Source: JAPHTQ01 sp050302275 (lineage in GTDB: Bacteria > Pseudomonadota > Gammaproteobacteria > Thiohalomonadales > Thiohalomonadaceae). From it: DNA of 64,000 nucleotides. The position numbers were made by a program, and so were the translations under genes. Position 1 is the first letter of the stretch, and each line of letters opens with the position of its first letter. Shown one piece after another: positions 9,357 to 18,035 of the stretch. The stretch lies in NCBI GenBank assembly GCA_050302275.1, contig JBNLAT010000005.1:1-64000 (forward strand), given 5' to 3'. Under the pieces are notes generated by a model. That model was not told where the DNA came from and ran no database searches. It saw only the letters and a program-made list of their open reading frames with translations.

Positions 9357-9377
9357 CGGTTAAGACTGTATCTTCCC

Positions 9378-10196
9378 ATGCCACTGAAAACGACAATAAT
9401 CATTTCTGTATACAACGATACAGAAGCTCTACGCGCCATTTTCTCGGCACTCAAATTGCAGAGCGAACGGTCATTCGCAATAATCGTCTCAGAAGATGGT
9501 GAATCTCAAGATGTTGCGCAGGAAGTATCCACGGCAAAAACTCTATTTCCCGACATTATCCACCTGACCCAACCAGATAAGGGATTCCTTAAAAACAGGG
9601 CACTTAATCGAGCTGTTCTGGCTGCACCAACTGAACATATGATCTTTATTGATGGAGACTGTATACCTCATCCCCATTTTATTGAAGGTCACCTGGCATA
9701 CGCAAAAGAAAGAATTGTGAACTGTGGACGCAGAGTAGAACTGGGGCGAAAATTTTCAACACTTGTCAGGAAACAGCCGCAAGAAACTATCCTTAGCCTT
9801 GCAAATCCCTGGCGTTATCTATTCTCTGCAACGAAATTATTACAGGACGATACCAAGAACTATGAACTTGGGTTCTATTCTCCCTGGTTACAGTTCTTTT
9901 CTCGCAAAAAGACCTCTATTATGGGCTGTAATTTCTCACTGCACCGTAGCGATCTGATCGCTATTAATGGTTTTAACGAAGAGTACACATCGCCGGGATT
10001 TGGCGAAGATAGCGATATCGCGGTCCGTTTGGAGAAAAGTGGTTGCCGTTTGCTTAGCAACAAACTTATTACCATTCAGTACCATTTGCACCATCCACGG
10101 GGGGCGAGAGGATCAGATGAAAACAAAGTGCTCCTGGATAAAGCGACTCAATCAACAGATGCGCGCTGCAAACACGGGATTAGCTCCCATTACTGA
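9378..10196 (+). CDS. Glycosyltransferase family 2
   Basis: 272-residue GT-A enzyme: TIIISVYNDTEAL at 5-17 opens the nucleotide-sugar fold, ISEDG-like VSEDGES near 36-42, the DxD metal site in FIDGDC (about 90-95), and the C-terminal NGFNEEYTSPGFGEDSDIAVRL region with the ED acceptor-side motif near 198-217. No membrane segment is visible. Probably uses a UDP-sugar, perhaps the UDP-xylose made by the two genes directly upstream; that link is inference. Ends five bases before the convergent FkbM-like gene. Confidence 0.85.
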   Translation: MPLKTTIIISVYNDTEALRAIFSALKLQSERSFAIIVSEDGESQDVAQEVSTAKTLFPDIIHLTQPDKGFLKNRALNRAVLAAPTEHMIFIDGDCIPHPHFIEGHLAYAKERIVNCGRRVELGRKFSTLVRKQPQETILSLANPWRYLFSATKLLQDDTKNYELGFYSPWLQFFSRKKTSIMGCNFSLHRSDLIAINGFNEEYTSPGFGEDSDIAVRLEKSGCRLLSNKLITIQYHLHHPRGARGSDENKVLLDKATQSTDARCKHGISSHY

Positions 10197-10200
10197 GCAA

Positions 10201-11055
10201 TTAGCCCTCTAATTTACACTTCCGATTTCCCGCCACTCTCCGCTTCATTTTGTACTTTATTATGCGTCTTACAGGTGAAAGCAGTCTGTACCTCATGCGG
10301 TAAATTATTCTGGCCAAACTCCCAGAAGTTCGCACAGATACAGGATGCCCTTTACCATTTATCGCACGACCATTTTTCCCATATTGTGGGAGTTGATACA
10401 TGCGTTCGGGCGAGTTATCACCAATCCCAAATGAAGAGAAATATTCTTTATCAACAAAAAACAGGTTGTCCCCGCCTGATGTGACGTGAATCAGTTCATA
10501 TCCCTTTTCTCTGGCCAACTGGACAAAAGGCGTAATCGCCGCGCCAAAGTAGTCATCCTTTTTCCACATAAACTCCGGATCGTAGTCGATGATAAAATCA
10601 CTATCTGGCCCGTAGCTTGCGTTGTATTCAACACACACGAATATCGGACGGTAGTGTGTTATAGCCTTCCACACATAGTAATCGTTACCATCGATATCAA
10701 TGGTAAGAAGATATGGCTTTTCCGGAACACCTGCCCGCTTAAACAACGATTCAATATTCTCTGCGGTAATGAAGGACTGTATTGCCGTTACCCCCGGATA
10801 CTCAGCAAAATTCCTCTCCAGTCTTTTTGCTGCTTCCGAATCCCCTTCAATATAAAGGGCAGAGAAACCATACTCCTCAACCAGCCCTCTTGTGTGGGCA
10901 GTAGTTCCATCCCTGGCACCGAATTCAATGCAATATTTGGTCTCAGGCGGCACCACACTCATTAAATGCAGGTATAAGCCCTCTTCAACGGGACCATTAT
11001 TTTTGCGTATCCCGTACTCATAGCAACTCAGTGGTAAGATTTTTGGCAACATCAT
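10201..11055 (-). CDS. FkbM-like methyltransferase domain protein
   Basis: 284 residues. The segment CIEFGARDGTTAHTRGL (about 42-58) is a motif-I-like SAM site, followed by ALYIEGD (motif II acid), and LLTIDIDGNDYYVWKAI, the conserved D-hydrophobic-D-G motif seen in FkbM-type and related methyltransferases. The C-terminus is very basic (RRIIKYKMKRR), suggesting membrane association. It lies alone on the minus strand in the glycan island, and substrate is unknown. Composition is AT-rich. Start at ATG 11055 is the first of a tandem Met pair; the second would remove one residue. Confidence 0.65.
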   Translation of the reverse strand: MMLPKILPLSCYEYGIRKNNGPVEEGLYLHLMSVVPPETKYCIEFGARDGTTAHTRGLVEEYGFSALYIEGDSEAAKRLERNFAEYPGVTAIQSFITAENIESLFKRAGVPEKPYLLTIDIDGNDYYVWKAITHYRPIFVCVEYNASYGPDSDFIIDYDPEFMWKKDDYFGAAITPFVQLAREKGYELIHVTSGGDNLFFVDKEYFSSFGIGDNSPERMYQLPQYGKNGRAINGKGHPVSVRTSGSLARIIYRMRYRLLSPVRRIIKYKMKRRVAGNRKCKLEG

Positions 11056-11142
11056 GGGGTAAATCTGCGTTATGGTTGTAATAGCTAGGTAGTACCCAGG
11101 ACATGTATACTGACATGAACGACATTATACCCACATTACAAC

Positions 11143-12168
11143 ATGAGAATACTAGTCGTCCGAAATGACCGGCTTGGCGATTTTATGCTAGCCTGGCCCG
11201 CTTTCGCCACCTTGAAACAGTACTACCCAGAAGCAACCGTCTGTGCCCTGGTTCCCAGATATACAGCCGACATGGCACGCATTTGTCCCTGGATTGATGA
11301 GACTCTTATCGACGAAGGAAAAGGAGCAATTACTCTTAGCAGAACACTCGCACGACACCACTTTGATGCCATGCTCACTCTCTACTCTACAAGCCGGGTA
11401 GCCTGGGCAGGCTATTTAGCCCGTATCCCTTACAGACTCGCCCCCGCGACCAAGATTTTTCAGTTTCTCTATAATAATCGTCTGATACAACGCCGTTCCC
11501 GTTCGGAAAAGCCTGAGTACGCCTACAATATCGATATTGTGTACCGCTTCCTGCAGAACAGAGGGATAAGCTTTGCGGATAACATTTCACCTGGAGACTA
11601 TCTACCTGCCAGCATCAGACGCCCTTTATTAGCATTTCCTACTACTGACTCGATACAATTGCGGGAGCGGCTCCAAATATCGACCGGAGTAAAGCTGATC
11701 TTTATCCATCCAGGTAGCGGTGGCTCGGCCAATAATCTTTCCCAACAGCAGTACATCACACTGGCTAACGGTCTCAGATGTCCTGAACCCTTGTCGATTA
11801 TTCTCACCGCAGGCCCCGGTGAAGAGGAATCCACACGCCAAATTGCCGCAGGGATCACAGCCCATCCCACTACAGTACTGGAACCGGATGGGGGCCTGGT
11901 TGGGCTTGCCCAATACCTCCAACTAGCTGACCTTTTCATAAGTTGCTCAACTGGCCCCCTGCATATTGCAGGAGCCCTGAATCGGCCTACAGCGGCTTTT
12001 TATCCCAGACACCGTTCAGGTTCACCACTACGCTGGCAGACTCTCAATGCCCCGGAAAAGCGCTTGGTCTTTGTTCCCCCTGACAATGTGGATGCGACGC
12101 AAGTCTCAGGCGTAGATATCTCCAACGCTGTCCAGGAAATCAATGTGCAACTCAACCTCCAGCGATAG
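11143..12168 (+). CDS. Glycosyltransferase family 9 (heptosyltransferase-like)
   Basis: 341 residues with the GT9 plan: N-terminal MRILVVRNDRLGDFMLAWPA, the D13-equivalent acceptor Asp in RLGD, a middle FIHPGSGGSANN segment near 188-199, and the donor-site CSTGPLHIAGALNRPTAAFY near 270-289 (GPLH instead of the more common GPMH). It belongs to the ADP-heptose transferase superfamily but differs from the two other GT9 genes here, so it may add a further heptose or another sugar to the outer core. Stands as a single gene with no convincing ribosome site before ATG 11143. Confidence 0.82.
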   Translation: MRILVVRNDRLGDFMLAWPAFATLKQYYPEATVCALVPRYTADMARICPWIDETLIDEGKGAITLSRTLARHHFDAMLTLYSTSRVAWAGYLARIPYRLAPATKIFQFLYNNRLIQRRSRSEKPEYAYNIDIVYRFLQNRGISFADNISPGDYLPASIRRPLLAFPTTDSIQLRERLQISTGVKLIFIHPGSGGSANNLSQQQYITLANGLRCPEPLSIILTAGPGEEESTRQIAAGITAHPTTVLEPDGGLVGLAQYLQLADLFISCSTGPLHIAGALNRPTAAFYPRHRSGSPLRWQTLNAPEKRLVFVPPDNVDATQVSGVDISNAVQEINVQLNLQR

Positions 12169-12180
12169 GTGCTCTGTGAT

Positions 12181-12215
12181 TAACCATACAGGCACGTTAT
12201 ACTATGCTCATCGCA
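12181..12215 (+). promoter_or_regulatory. Possible promoter before the GT8 gene
   Basis: TATACT at about 12198-12203 is a near-consensus -10 box with a poor -35 (TGTGAT) 17 bases upstream, in the 96-base gap before the GT8 start. Read by eye only. Confidence 0.3.
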
Positions 12216-12264
12216 CTTATCACTGTTGTGTCATTCTGTCTGAAAACGGTTTTCTGAGAAAAAC

Positions 12265-13203
12265 ATGACTTCTCCCATTTATGTCGCACTCGCGGCAGAC
12301 GACAACTACGCACAACACATGGGTGCAGTTGCCCTATCTCTGCTCCACAATGCAAAAAACCGCGCACGATTGCATTTCTTTTTTCTTGACGCGGGGATCG
12401 CAGAAAATAATAAAGAGAGGCTTCAGGAATCCATTTTAGCGTATGGAGGAACCTGTGAATTCATTCAGCCTGAACTAACATCCTATCGTAACATTCCGAT
12501 GGGCCGGTTTGGCATAGCCGCCCTCCTGAGATTGTCTCTGGGAAGCCTCCTCCCCCAATACGTTGAGCGGGTTATCTATATGGACTGCGATACACTCGCC
12601 TTTGACGATATCGCCGAGCTATGGGACATAGATATTGGGAATTGTGTAATCGGTGCAGTTCCAAATCTGGGAGACCGTTGTCTGAGCGAGTATGGAATAT
12701 CAAAAAGTGAATATTTCAATTCAGGCATACTACTTATTGATCTCAATCTATGGCGCGCAGCCCATATTGAGGAACAAGCACTACAATTATTAATGAAGCA
12801 CAGTGAGGGACTACAGTTTCCTGATCAGGATTGTCTCAACAGGCTGCTGCAGGGACGCTGGCATCATCTTCCCTTACGCTGGAATCTCCAGCCTGCGACT
12901 TACAGTATGCGTCACAAAGGCGAATGTGCGCCCGGTTTAACGCAAAGCGACTATGATGAAGCAATTACTAACCCGGGTATCGTCCACTACATTGGTAAAA
13001 ATAAACCATGGGTCTTCATGAGCTTTCACCCTCTCAAGGAAAATTACTGGGCTTATCTCGCGCACTCACCCTGGAAGAATGCCATACCGCATGAGCGCTC
13101 TTTTCTGAACAGAATAAAAAAAGCGGTGATGTTCGAAAAACAGATAAAACGTTTGCTACGAAGACGTGAAATACCACTTGCGGTACGAAAAAAAGGACAG
13201 TAG
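12265..13203 (+). CDS. Glycosyltransferase family 8
   Basis: 312-residue retaining GT-A enzyme. ALAADDNYAQHMGA (8-21) is the N-terminal nucleotide site; YMDCDTLAFDDIAELWD (about 106-122) contains the DxD metal motif; FNSGILLIDLNLWR near 151-164 and DQDCLNRLLQ near 192 match the LgtC/WaaJ family; HYIGKNKPW near 242 is the C-terminal GT8 signature. Such enzymes add galactose or glucose to LPS outer core. The C-terminal 30 residues are strongly basic, as expected for membrane surface attachment. Convergent with the following GT4 gene at a gap of one base. Confidence 0.9.
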   Translation: MTSPIYVALAADDNYAQHMGAVALSLLHNAKNRARLHFFFLDAGIAENNKERLQESILAYGGTCEFIQPELTSYRNIPMGRFGIAALLRLSLGSLLPQYVERVIYMDCDTLAFDDIAELWDIDIGNCVIGAVPNLGDRCLSEYGISKSEYFNSGILLIDLNLWRAAHIEEQALQLLMKHSEGLQFPDQDCLNRLLQGRWHHLPLRWNLQPATYSMRHKGECAPGLTQSDYDEAITNPGIVHYIGKNKPWVFMSFHPLKENYWAYLAHSPWKNAIPHERSFLNRIKKAVMFEKQIKRLLRRREIPLAVRKKGQ

Positions 13204-13204
13204 C

Positions 13205-14341
13205 TCAAGAAAGTTTGAGATATTCTTTTGCAATCCCAATTGAATCAAACCGAAGGTACCACTGAGTTTGAGGCATTATAGGACTCTCTAACGCATCTCT
13301 TATCTTCAACGCTAAGTCATCTACCGTAGGTTTTGCGATTAATTTAGCCTGTTCTTCAATTAGTACATCTCTAATACCACCAGGGCAATCAGCAGCCACC
13401 ACCTGAGTACCGCAAGCCATCGCCTCCGCCAACACCAGGCCAAATCCCTCGTAAATTGAGCTGAGGACAAATGCTTTCGCATGCTTCATCCAGGGAAATG
13501 GATTATCTTTCTGCCCTGCAAAGATTACTTTTTGTTCCAACCCGAGTTCGTTAACCAGTTTATCCAGTATCGGCCTATCCTGGCCATCGCCGACGATAAC
13601 CAGTTTTTCTTCGATTGCCGCCTTATGGTAGGCCCTGATCAATAACTGTTGATTCTTCTGATAGGTGAGACGCGCCACATGAACAATGTATGGTTCCGTG
13701 GGTATTTCAGGATCATCGACCTCGGCCAGTTGCTGTATCTCATCGACTGGGATGGGATTGGTAATCAGGCGCAGCTGTTTTGGTTTGCATCTGTGGGCAC
13801 TAAACCGATCTTCCAACGACTGCCTTACCCCTGTGGAGATGGCAATAATGTTTGTGCCACCATAGAGCATACGGGTATAGAGTGCATCCAGTTTGGAATC
13901 GTGCGGCGCAGGAACAGGGCTCACGATAACCCGGCAAGCTCGCTCTTCCTTGAACGACCAGAGATTTTCAAATGCTCCCTGGGCCATAAAGAAAATATGA
14001 TCATAACGTCCGCCACGCTTTTCTTCGCGGCGTAGAAAATAGCGGAATAGCGGCATCCAGAAAAGACTACGCCAAACGAAGCCGGAACGTGGTATCAGCC
14101 GACTGAGAAAGGCATTAACCAGAAAGATATAGAGTGCACCTATGATCGTACGACGGAAGACCTTGTCTATATCGAAAAAATGGACCTTCACATCATCGTT
14201 CGGTTTGATTACATAGCGCTTTTTGATCGAAAGAATATCGACCTCATGTCCGAGAGCATGAAAGGCATTCGCCAGGGTCACCGAGTGGCGTTCGATACCG
14301 CCCATCTGCAATGAACGTGTAACAACAAGAATACGACTCAT
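13205..14341 (-). CDS. Glycosyltransferase family 4
   Basis: 378-residue GT-B enzyme. N-terminal VTRSLQMGGIERHSVTLA (7-24) is the acceptor-domain signature; YIVHVARLTYQKNQQLLIRA near 230 begins the donor domain; the EX7E motif is EGFGLVLAEAMACGT near 300-314. Last gene of the seven-gene hldE operon; its ATG overlaps the stop of the preceding GT4 by four bases. Likely adds an outer-core sugar to LPS. The hydrophobic stretch IIGALYIFLVNAFL (about 65-80) may anchor it to the inner membrane. Sugar specificity is unknown. Confidence 0.87.
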   Translation of the reverse strand: MSRILVVTRSLQMGGIERHSVTLANAFHALGHEVDILSIKKRYVIKPNDDVKVHFFDIDKVFRRTIIGALYIFLVNAFLSRLIPRSGFVWRSLFWMPLFRYFLRREEKRGGRYDHIFFMAQGAFENLWSFKEERACRVIVSPVPAPHDSKLDALYTRMLYGGTNIIAISTGVRQSLEDRFSAHRCKPKQLRLITNPIPVDEIQQLAEVDDPEIPTEPYIVHVARLTYQKNQQLLIRAYHKAAIEEKLVIVGDGQDRPILDKLVNELGLEQKVIFAGQKDNPFPWMKHAKAFVLSSIYEGFGLVLAEAMACGTQVVAADCPGGIRDVLIEEQAKLIAKPTVDDLALKIRDALESPIMPQTQWYLRFDSIGIAKEYLKLS

Positions 14342-15471
14342 TGGCCTTCGCTCTGCTGATACTGCGACAACCTCTGTGCTAACAACTGACGTAACGAGGT
14401 AAAATGATCTGCCTCTTCAAATAACCTGTCCGCCTTCTCCTTGCCTGCTGATGCCAACTCTGCACAAAATGCACGATCGCGCCAAAGTTGCTCCAATTGC
14501 TTGTACAGATCACTCGCATCGGTGGAGCGGAACATCAAACCCGTTTTTTCGTGGTCGATAATCTCCGGCACACCACCGCGGTCGCTACCAATTACAGCCA
14601 CTCCGGCGCGCATCGCCTCAACCAGCACCAGGCCGAAGGTCTCTTCTACGGTAGTCAGGGCGATTACATCGCAGGCCTGCATCAGGCGTTGCGGCTGTTC
14701 AACAAAATCGCGGAACAGAATACGTTCCTGCCAACCCTTTTCCTGCACCTGCTGTTTCAGATTGGCAAGATAATCATCTTCCATTGCGTGACCAACGATC
14801 AGCGCAGCAACATTCTCACCCTGCTGCAACGCTTTACCAATGGCTTCGACCAGTAGATGCTGGCCTTTGTAGTGTTTGATCCGACCAAACAATCCGACCA
14901 GGAAAGTGGACTCACCGATACCGAGCTCAGCACGCAAAGCCTGGCGTGCCTCGGCATCAAGAAATTCACGTGGCGGCGCCACACCATAATAGAGCGGTAC
15001 AACCCGGTCTTTATATGCAGGATTAAGAAATCCGCGCATATCGTCGGCCAGCGCCTTAGTGATCGTGATATTGAGATTGATCTGGCGATAGAGAAATTCG
15101 TGGTAGAAATCGCGCTTGGGCCGGGTAATCTGCATCTGCCGAGTCGATACCAGCATAGGCTTGCGTCGCGAGAATGCCTTGGCCAGCGCCGCCAGCGGAA
15201 TGTCCTTGGTCCAGTGAATATGCACGATGTCGACCTGCTCGGCATCGATCAGTTGGGCCAGTCGGCGTGCGGAAAACAACGGTAAAGAGCGATTTTTTCG
15301 CTCCAGTGTTCTCGGCTGTAATCCTTCATCCTGTAGTCGTTGATAGAGATGCCCTTCTCGGTTGACCAGAGGAATGACTTCAGCATTCTTGCCCAGTTCA
15401 CGGCAGCAGCGATACATGTAGAGCTCGAGCCCTCCAAGATCGGGCGAGAGACAAAGTTCAAGAATTTTCAC
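14338..15471 (-). CDS. Glycosyltransferase family 4
   Basis: 377-residue GT-B enzyme with an N-terminal LCLSPDLGGLELYMYRCC (6-23), the donor-domain opening LVGLFGRIKHYKGQHLLVEA near 195, and the EX7E site EETFGLVLVEAMRAGVAV near 278. Sixth gene of the hldE operon, overlapping its neighbours on both sides by four bases, so expression is translationally coupled. The two adjacent GT4 genes are related in plan but diverged, suggesting successive sugar additions to the core. Specificity cannot be inferred. Confidence 0.87.
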   Translation of the reverse strand: MKILELCLSPDLGGLELYMYRCCRELGKNAEVIPLVNREGHLYQRLQDEGLQPRTLERKNRSLPLFSARRLAQLIDAEQVDIVHIHWTKDIPLAALAKAFSRRKPMLVSTRQMQITRPKRDFYHEFLYRQINLNITITKALADDMRGFLNPAYKDRVVPLYYGVAPPREFLDAEARQALRAELGIGESTFLVGLFGRIKHYKGQHLLVEAIGKALQQGENVAALIVGHAMEDDYLANLKQQVQEKGWQERILFRDFVEQPQRLMQACDVIALTTVEETFGLVLVEAMRAGVAVIGSDRGGVPEIIDHEKTGLMFRSTDASDLYKQLEQLWRDRAFCAELASAGKEKADRLFEEADHFTSLRQLLAQRLSQYQQSEGQ

Positions 15472-16235
15472 TTCATCCCCTCGCGCCGCTTCTGTTCGTG
15501 TAACTCGTTGAGCTTGAGGTATTTCATGTAGGCGTGGAAGGCGGTGGTCATCGCAACGGTGGCGCCGTCCATCCCCTGGAACAAACCACCTTTAAATACC
15601 AGCTTGCGTAACAGGGCAACCAGCGCGTGTGTCGTGGGAGCCAGTTTCGAAGGTTGCTTGCCACGCTCATACATCGCCCAGGCATCGCGTGAACTCAGCG
15701 CATTGATCCGTTCCATCCAGTGGGCATAGTCGCGATAGGTGTAATGGATTAAATGGGCGTGCAATGCGCTAACCCGTTTGGCATCGACACTGGAGTGGCC
15801 CTTCTTTGGCAGGTAGGCGGCACGCTTGCGCTGGTAGAGTCGCACCACACAGTCAGGATAAAAACCGGCAGCGCGAATCCAGTGTTGACCCACGAAGTTA
15901 CGCCGACGCAGGCTGTAGCCATCAATCTCGCTGTTCTCCAGATCCAGCGCCTTAATGGCCGCTACCGCATCATCATCTAGCCGCTCGTCGGCATCGAGAC
16001 TCAATATCCAGTCATGGGAAGCGTGGGGCACGGCGAAGGCCTTCTGCGGACCGTCACCCAGATACTCCTGATGGAAAACCCGCGCCCCCGCATTCTCTGC
16101 CAGTCGAGCAGTATCATCAGTGGTTTTTGTATCGACCACCACCAGTACCTCGTCGCAGACACGCTGCGCCGATTCGACGCAGGCGACGATGTTCTCCGCC
16201 TCGTTGTAGGCGATGATGGTGGCGCTGATTTTCAC
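15468..16235 (-). CDS. Glycosyltransferase family 2, LPS core (WaaE/KdtX-like)
   Basis: About 255 residues from GTG 16235, chosen because GGAG sits 11 bases upstream, the start gives MKISATIIAYNEAEN, and GTGA overlaps the waaF stop as at other junctions of this operon. The ATG at 16304 would put 23 odd residues ahead of the fold. Motifs: SATIIAYNEAENI (4-16), SLDADERL (79-86, DxD), and the C-terminal HLIHYTYRDYAHWMERINALS segment, which is typical of WaaE/KdtX beta-1,4-glucosyltransferases acting on heptose I. Probably adds glucose to the inner core; the sugar is inference from family resemblance. Confidence 0.88.
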   Translation of the reverse strand: MKISATIIAYNEAENIVACVESAQRVCDEVLVVVDTKTTDDTARLAENAGARVFHQEYLGDGPQKAFAVPHASHDWILSLDADERLDDDAVAAIKALDLENSEIDGYSLRRRNFVGQHWIRAAGFYPDCVVRLYQRKRAAYLPKKGHSSVDAKRVSALHAHLIHYTYRDYAHWMERINALSSRDAWAMYERGKQPSKLAPTTHALVALLRKLVFKGGLFQGMDGATVAMTTAFHAYMKYLKLNELHEQKRREGMK

Positions 16236-17248
16236 TTGTTCTCTTTCTCCAGTATCGGCGACAGGGCCGTATAGACCGCGTCGACACCGATACCCTTCAG
16301 ACAATCGGTGTGACCGTAAGGACAGTCACGCTTGAAGCAGGGACTACAATCGAGACGACGATACAGCACCTCTGCCTGCTCACTCAAAGGCGGCGTGTAA
16401 TCCGGGGTCGACGAGCCGTAAATAGCCAGCAACGATTTTCCCACCGCCGCCGCGACATGCATCAGACCGGAGTCGTTACTCACTACCGCATCGCAGGCGG
16501 CAATAAGGTCGACCGCTTCGACCAGTGAGGTCCGACCGCAGAGGTTCACTGCCCCCATCGCAGCGATAGGCTCTGCCTCCGCTCGCTCTTTATCAGAACC
16601 AAAGATCCAGACCCTGAAACCATCGCGAACAAGTTGGGTAACAAGTTCTGCATAATATGGCCAGCGTTTGGCTGGGCCGTATTCTGCACCGGGCATCAGG
16701 CCAATTACTTGGCCCTCACCGTGCAAGCCCAGTTCATCCAGCAGACGCTGCTGGTTTTCCACATCCACCAGCAATCTCGGTGCAGGAATCGGTGGCGGTA
16801 ACTCACTGTCGGCAGGCAGACCTAAAGCGACATAGCGCTGCACCGTTTGAGTCAAAACCGTTTTATCCAGCGGGCGGATATCGTTAAGCAGGCCGTAACG
16901 CATCTCGCCGCGATAGCCGGTGCGCACCTTCGCACCAGCAAAGAACGGAATCAACGCCGCCTTCATCGAGCGTGGGATCACGATGGCATAATCGTAACAA
17001 CGACCACGCAGACTACGCCCCAACTGCCAGCGTTTCGCCAGGCCCAGCTCACCATGCCCGACCGGCACGTTGATCGCCTCGTCGATCTCGGGCATCCGCG
17101 CCAATAACGGCAGCGACCAACCCGGCGCCAGCACATCGACGCGAGCCTGCGGCTCACACTGCTTGATGGTCATAAACAGGCTCTGCGCCATCACCATATC
17201 GCCCACCCAGGCGGGACCGGCGATGAGATAGCGTGGAGCGTCGCTCAT
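16232..17248 (-). CDS. waaF: ADP-heptose:LPS heptosyltransferase II
   Basis: About 338 residues from ATG 17248, one base after the stop of the aldo/keto reductase gene (TGA-G-ATG). Adds the second heptose to heptose I of the inner core. GPAWVGDMVMAQSLF (10-24) is diagnostic of WaaF, as are PRSMKAALIPFFAGAKVRTG and RGEMRYGLLND in the first half, MPGAEYGPAKRWP near 190, and the donor site SNDSGLMHVAAAVGKSLLAIYGSSTP. The ending includes a CSPCFKRDCPYGHTDC cysteine-rich segment also seen in WaaF homologues. Fourth gene of the hldE operon. Confidence 0.95.
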   Translation of the reverse strand: MSDAPRYLIAGPAWVGDMVMAQSLFMTIKQCEPQARVDVLAPGWSLPLLARMPEIDEAINVPVGHGELGLAKRWQLGRSLRGRCYDYAIVIPRSMKAALIPFFAGAKVRTGYRGEMRYGLLNDIRPLDKTVLTQTVQRYVALGLPADSELPPPIPAPRLLVDVENQQRLLDELGLHGEGQVIGLMPGAEYGPAKRWPYYAELVTQLVRDGFRVWIFGSDKERAEAEPIAAMGAVNLCGRTSLVEAVDLIAACDAVVSNDSGLMHVAAAVGKSLLAIYGSSTPDYTPPLSEQAEVLYRRLDCSPCFKRDCPYGHTDCLKGIGVDAVYTALSPILEKENK

Positions 17249-17249
17249 C

Positions 17250-18035
17250 TCAGCCTCGCAGGGCCGCCTCGGCGACGGAGGCATTGTGCTTTAAATGTTC
17301 AGAGTTGATGGTGCCGACGATCACACTGTGAACCGCCTGCTGCGCCAACACAAAACGCAGTGCTGCATCCACCCCGCCGCCACCAGCGGCAGCATCAGCA
17401 TGGCCACTCTGCAGACCCTTCTTGATCACCACGCCCTTGTTCAATTCTGCCGCCCGTTGCAACACCGGCAATTCGTCGGTGTAGCCCGGATTGTAGGTGG
17501 CCATCACCACGTCCATGTTCTCCACCGTCCAGAGCCCGCCCTCGACGGTCTTGGTCGACAGGCCCACGGCGCGAATCAATCCTTCGCGTTTGAGCTGCTG
17601 CAAGGTATCGCAGACCTCTTCGTTTTGAATAATGTTCATGTCGTCACCGTCGGAGTGAACCAGCACCACGTCGATCACATCGCGCCCCAGCCGTTTCAGG
17701 CTGCGTTCAACACTCATGCGGGTGTGCGCAGCAGAGAAGTCGAAACTTGATTCGCCACCTTCGAAGATCTCACCCACCTTGCCAACGATCACCCAGTCGT
17801 TCTTGTGCGGCAACAGCTGCCCCAGTCGTTCCTCGGAGTTGCCGTAGGCGGGGGCAGTGTCGAGGGTATTGATGCCGAGGTCCCAGGCCAATGCCAGCAG
17901 TTCACGCACCGCTTTGTCGTCGGGAATAGTGAACCCGGCCGGATATTTCACCTGTTGATCACGGCCGATCTTGACCGTCCCCAATCCCAGTGGACTGACC
18001 ATGATGCCGCTATCGCCAAGTGCTCTCAGCTCCAT
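17250..18035 (-). CDS. Aldo/keto reductase
   Basis: About 261 residues from ATG 18035, which is preceded by a strong AGGAGG seven bases away; the frame continues upstream to 18083 without a ribosome site. TIM-barrel NADPH oxidoreductase: GLGTVKIG near 17-24, catalytic Asp and Tyr in DTAPAYGNSEERLG (about 48-61), the Lys in GKVGE, and the His in VVLVHSDGDD (about 109-118). C-terminal IVGTINSEHLKHN is the cofactor-binding end. It is embedded in the LPS-core operon between an FAD oxidoreductase and waaF, which is not a usual place; it may act on a sugar precursor or simply be co-regulated. Confidence 0.88.
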   Translation of the reverse strand: MELRALGDSGIMVSPLGLGTVKIGRDQQVKYPAGFTIPDDKAVRELLALAWDLGINTLDTAPAYGNSEERLGQLLPHKNDWVIVGKVGEIFEGGESSFDFSAAHTRMSVERSLKRLGRDVIDVVLVHSDGDDMNIIQNEEVCDTLQQLKREGLIRAVGLSTKTVEGGLWTVENMDVVMATYNPGYTDELPVLQRAAELNKGVVIKKGLQSGHADAAAGGGGVDAALRFVLAQQAVHSVIVGTINSEHLKHNASVAEAALRG

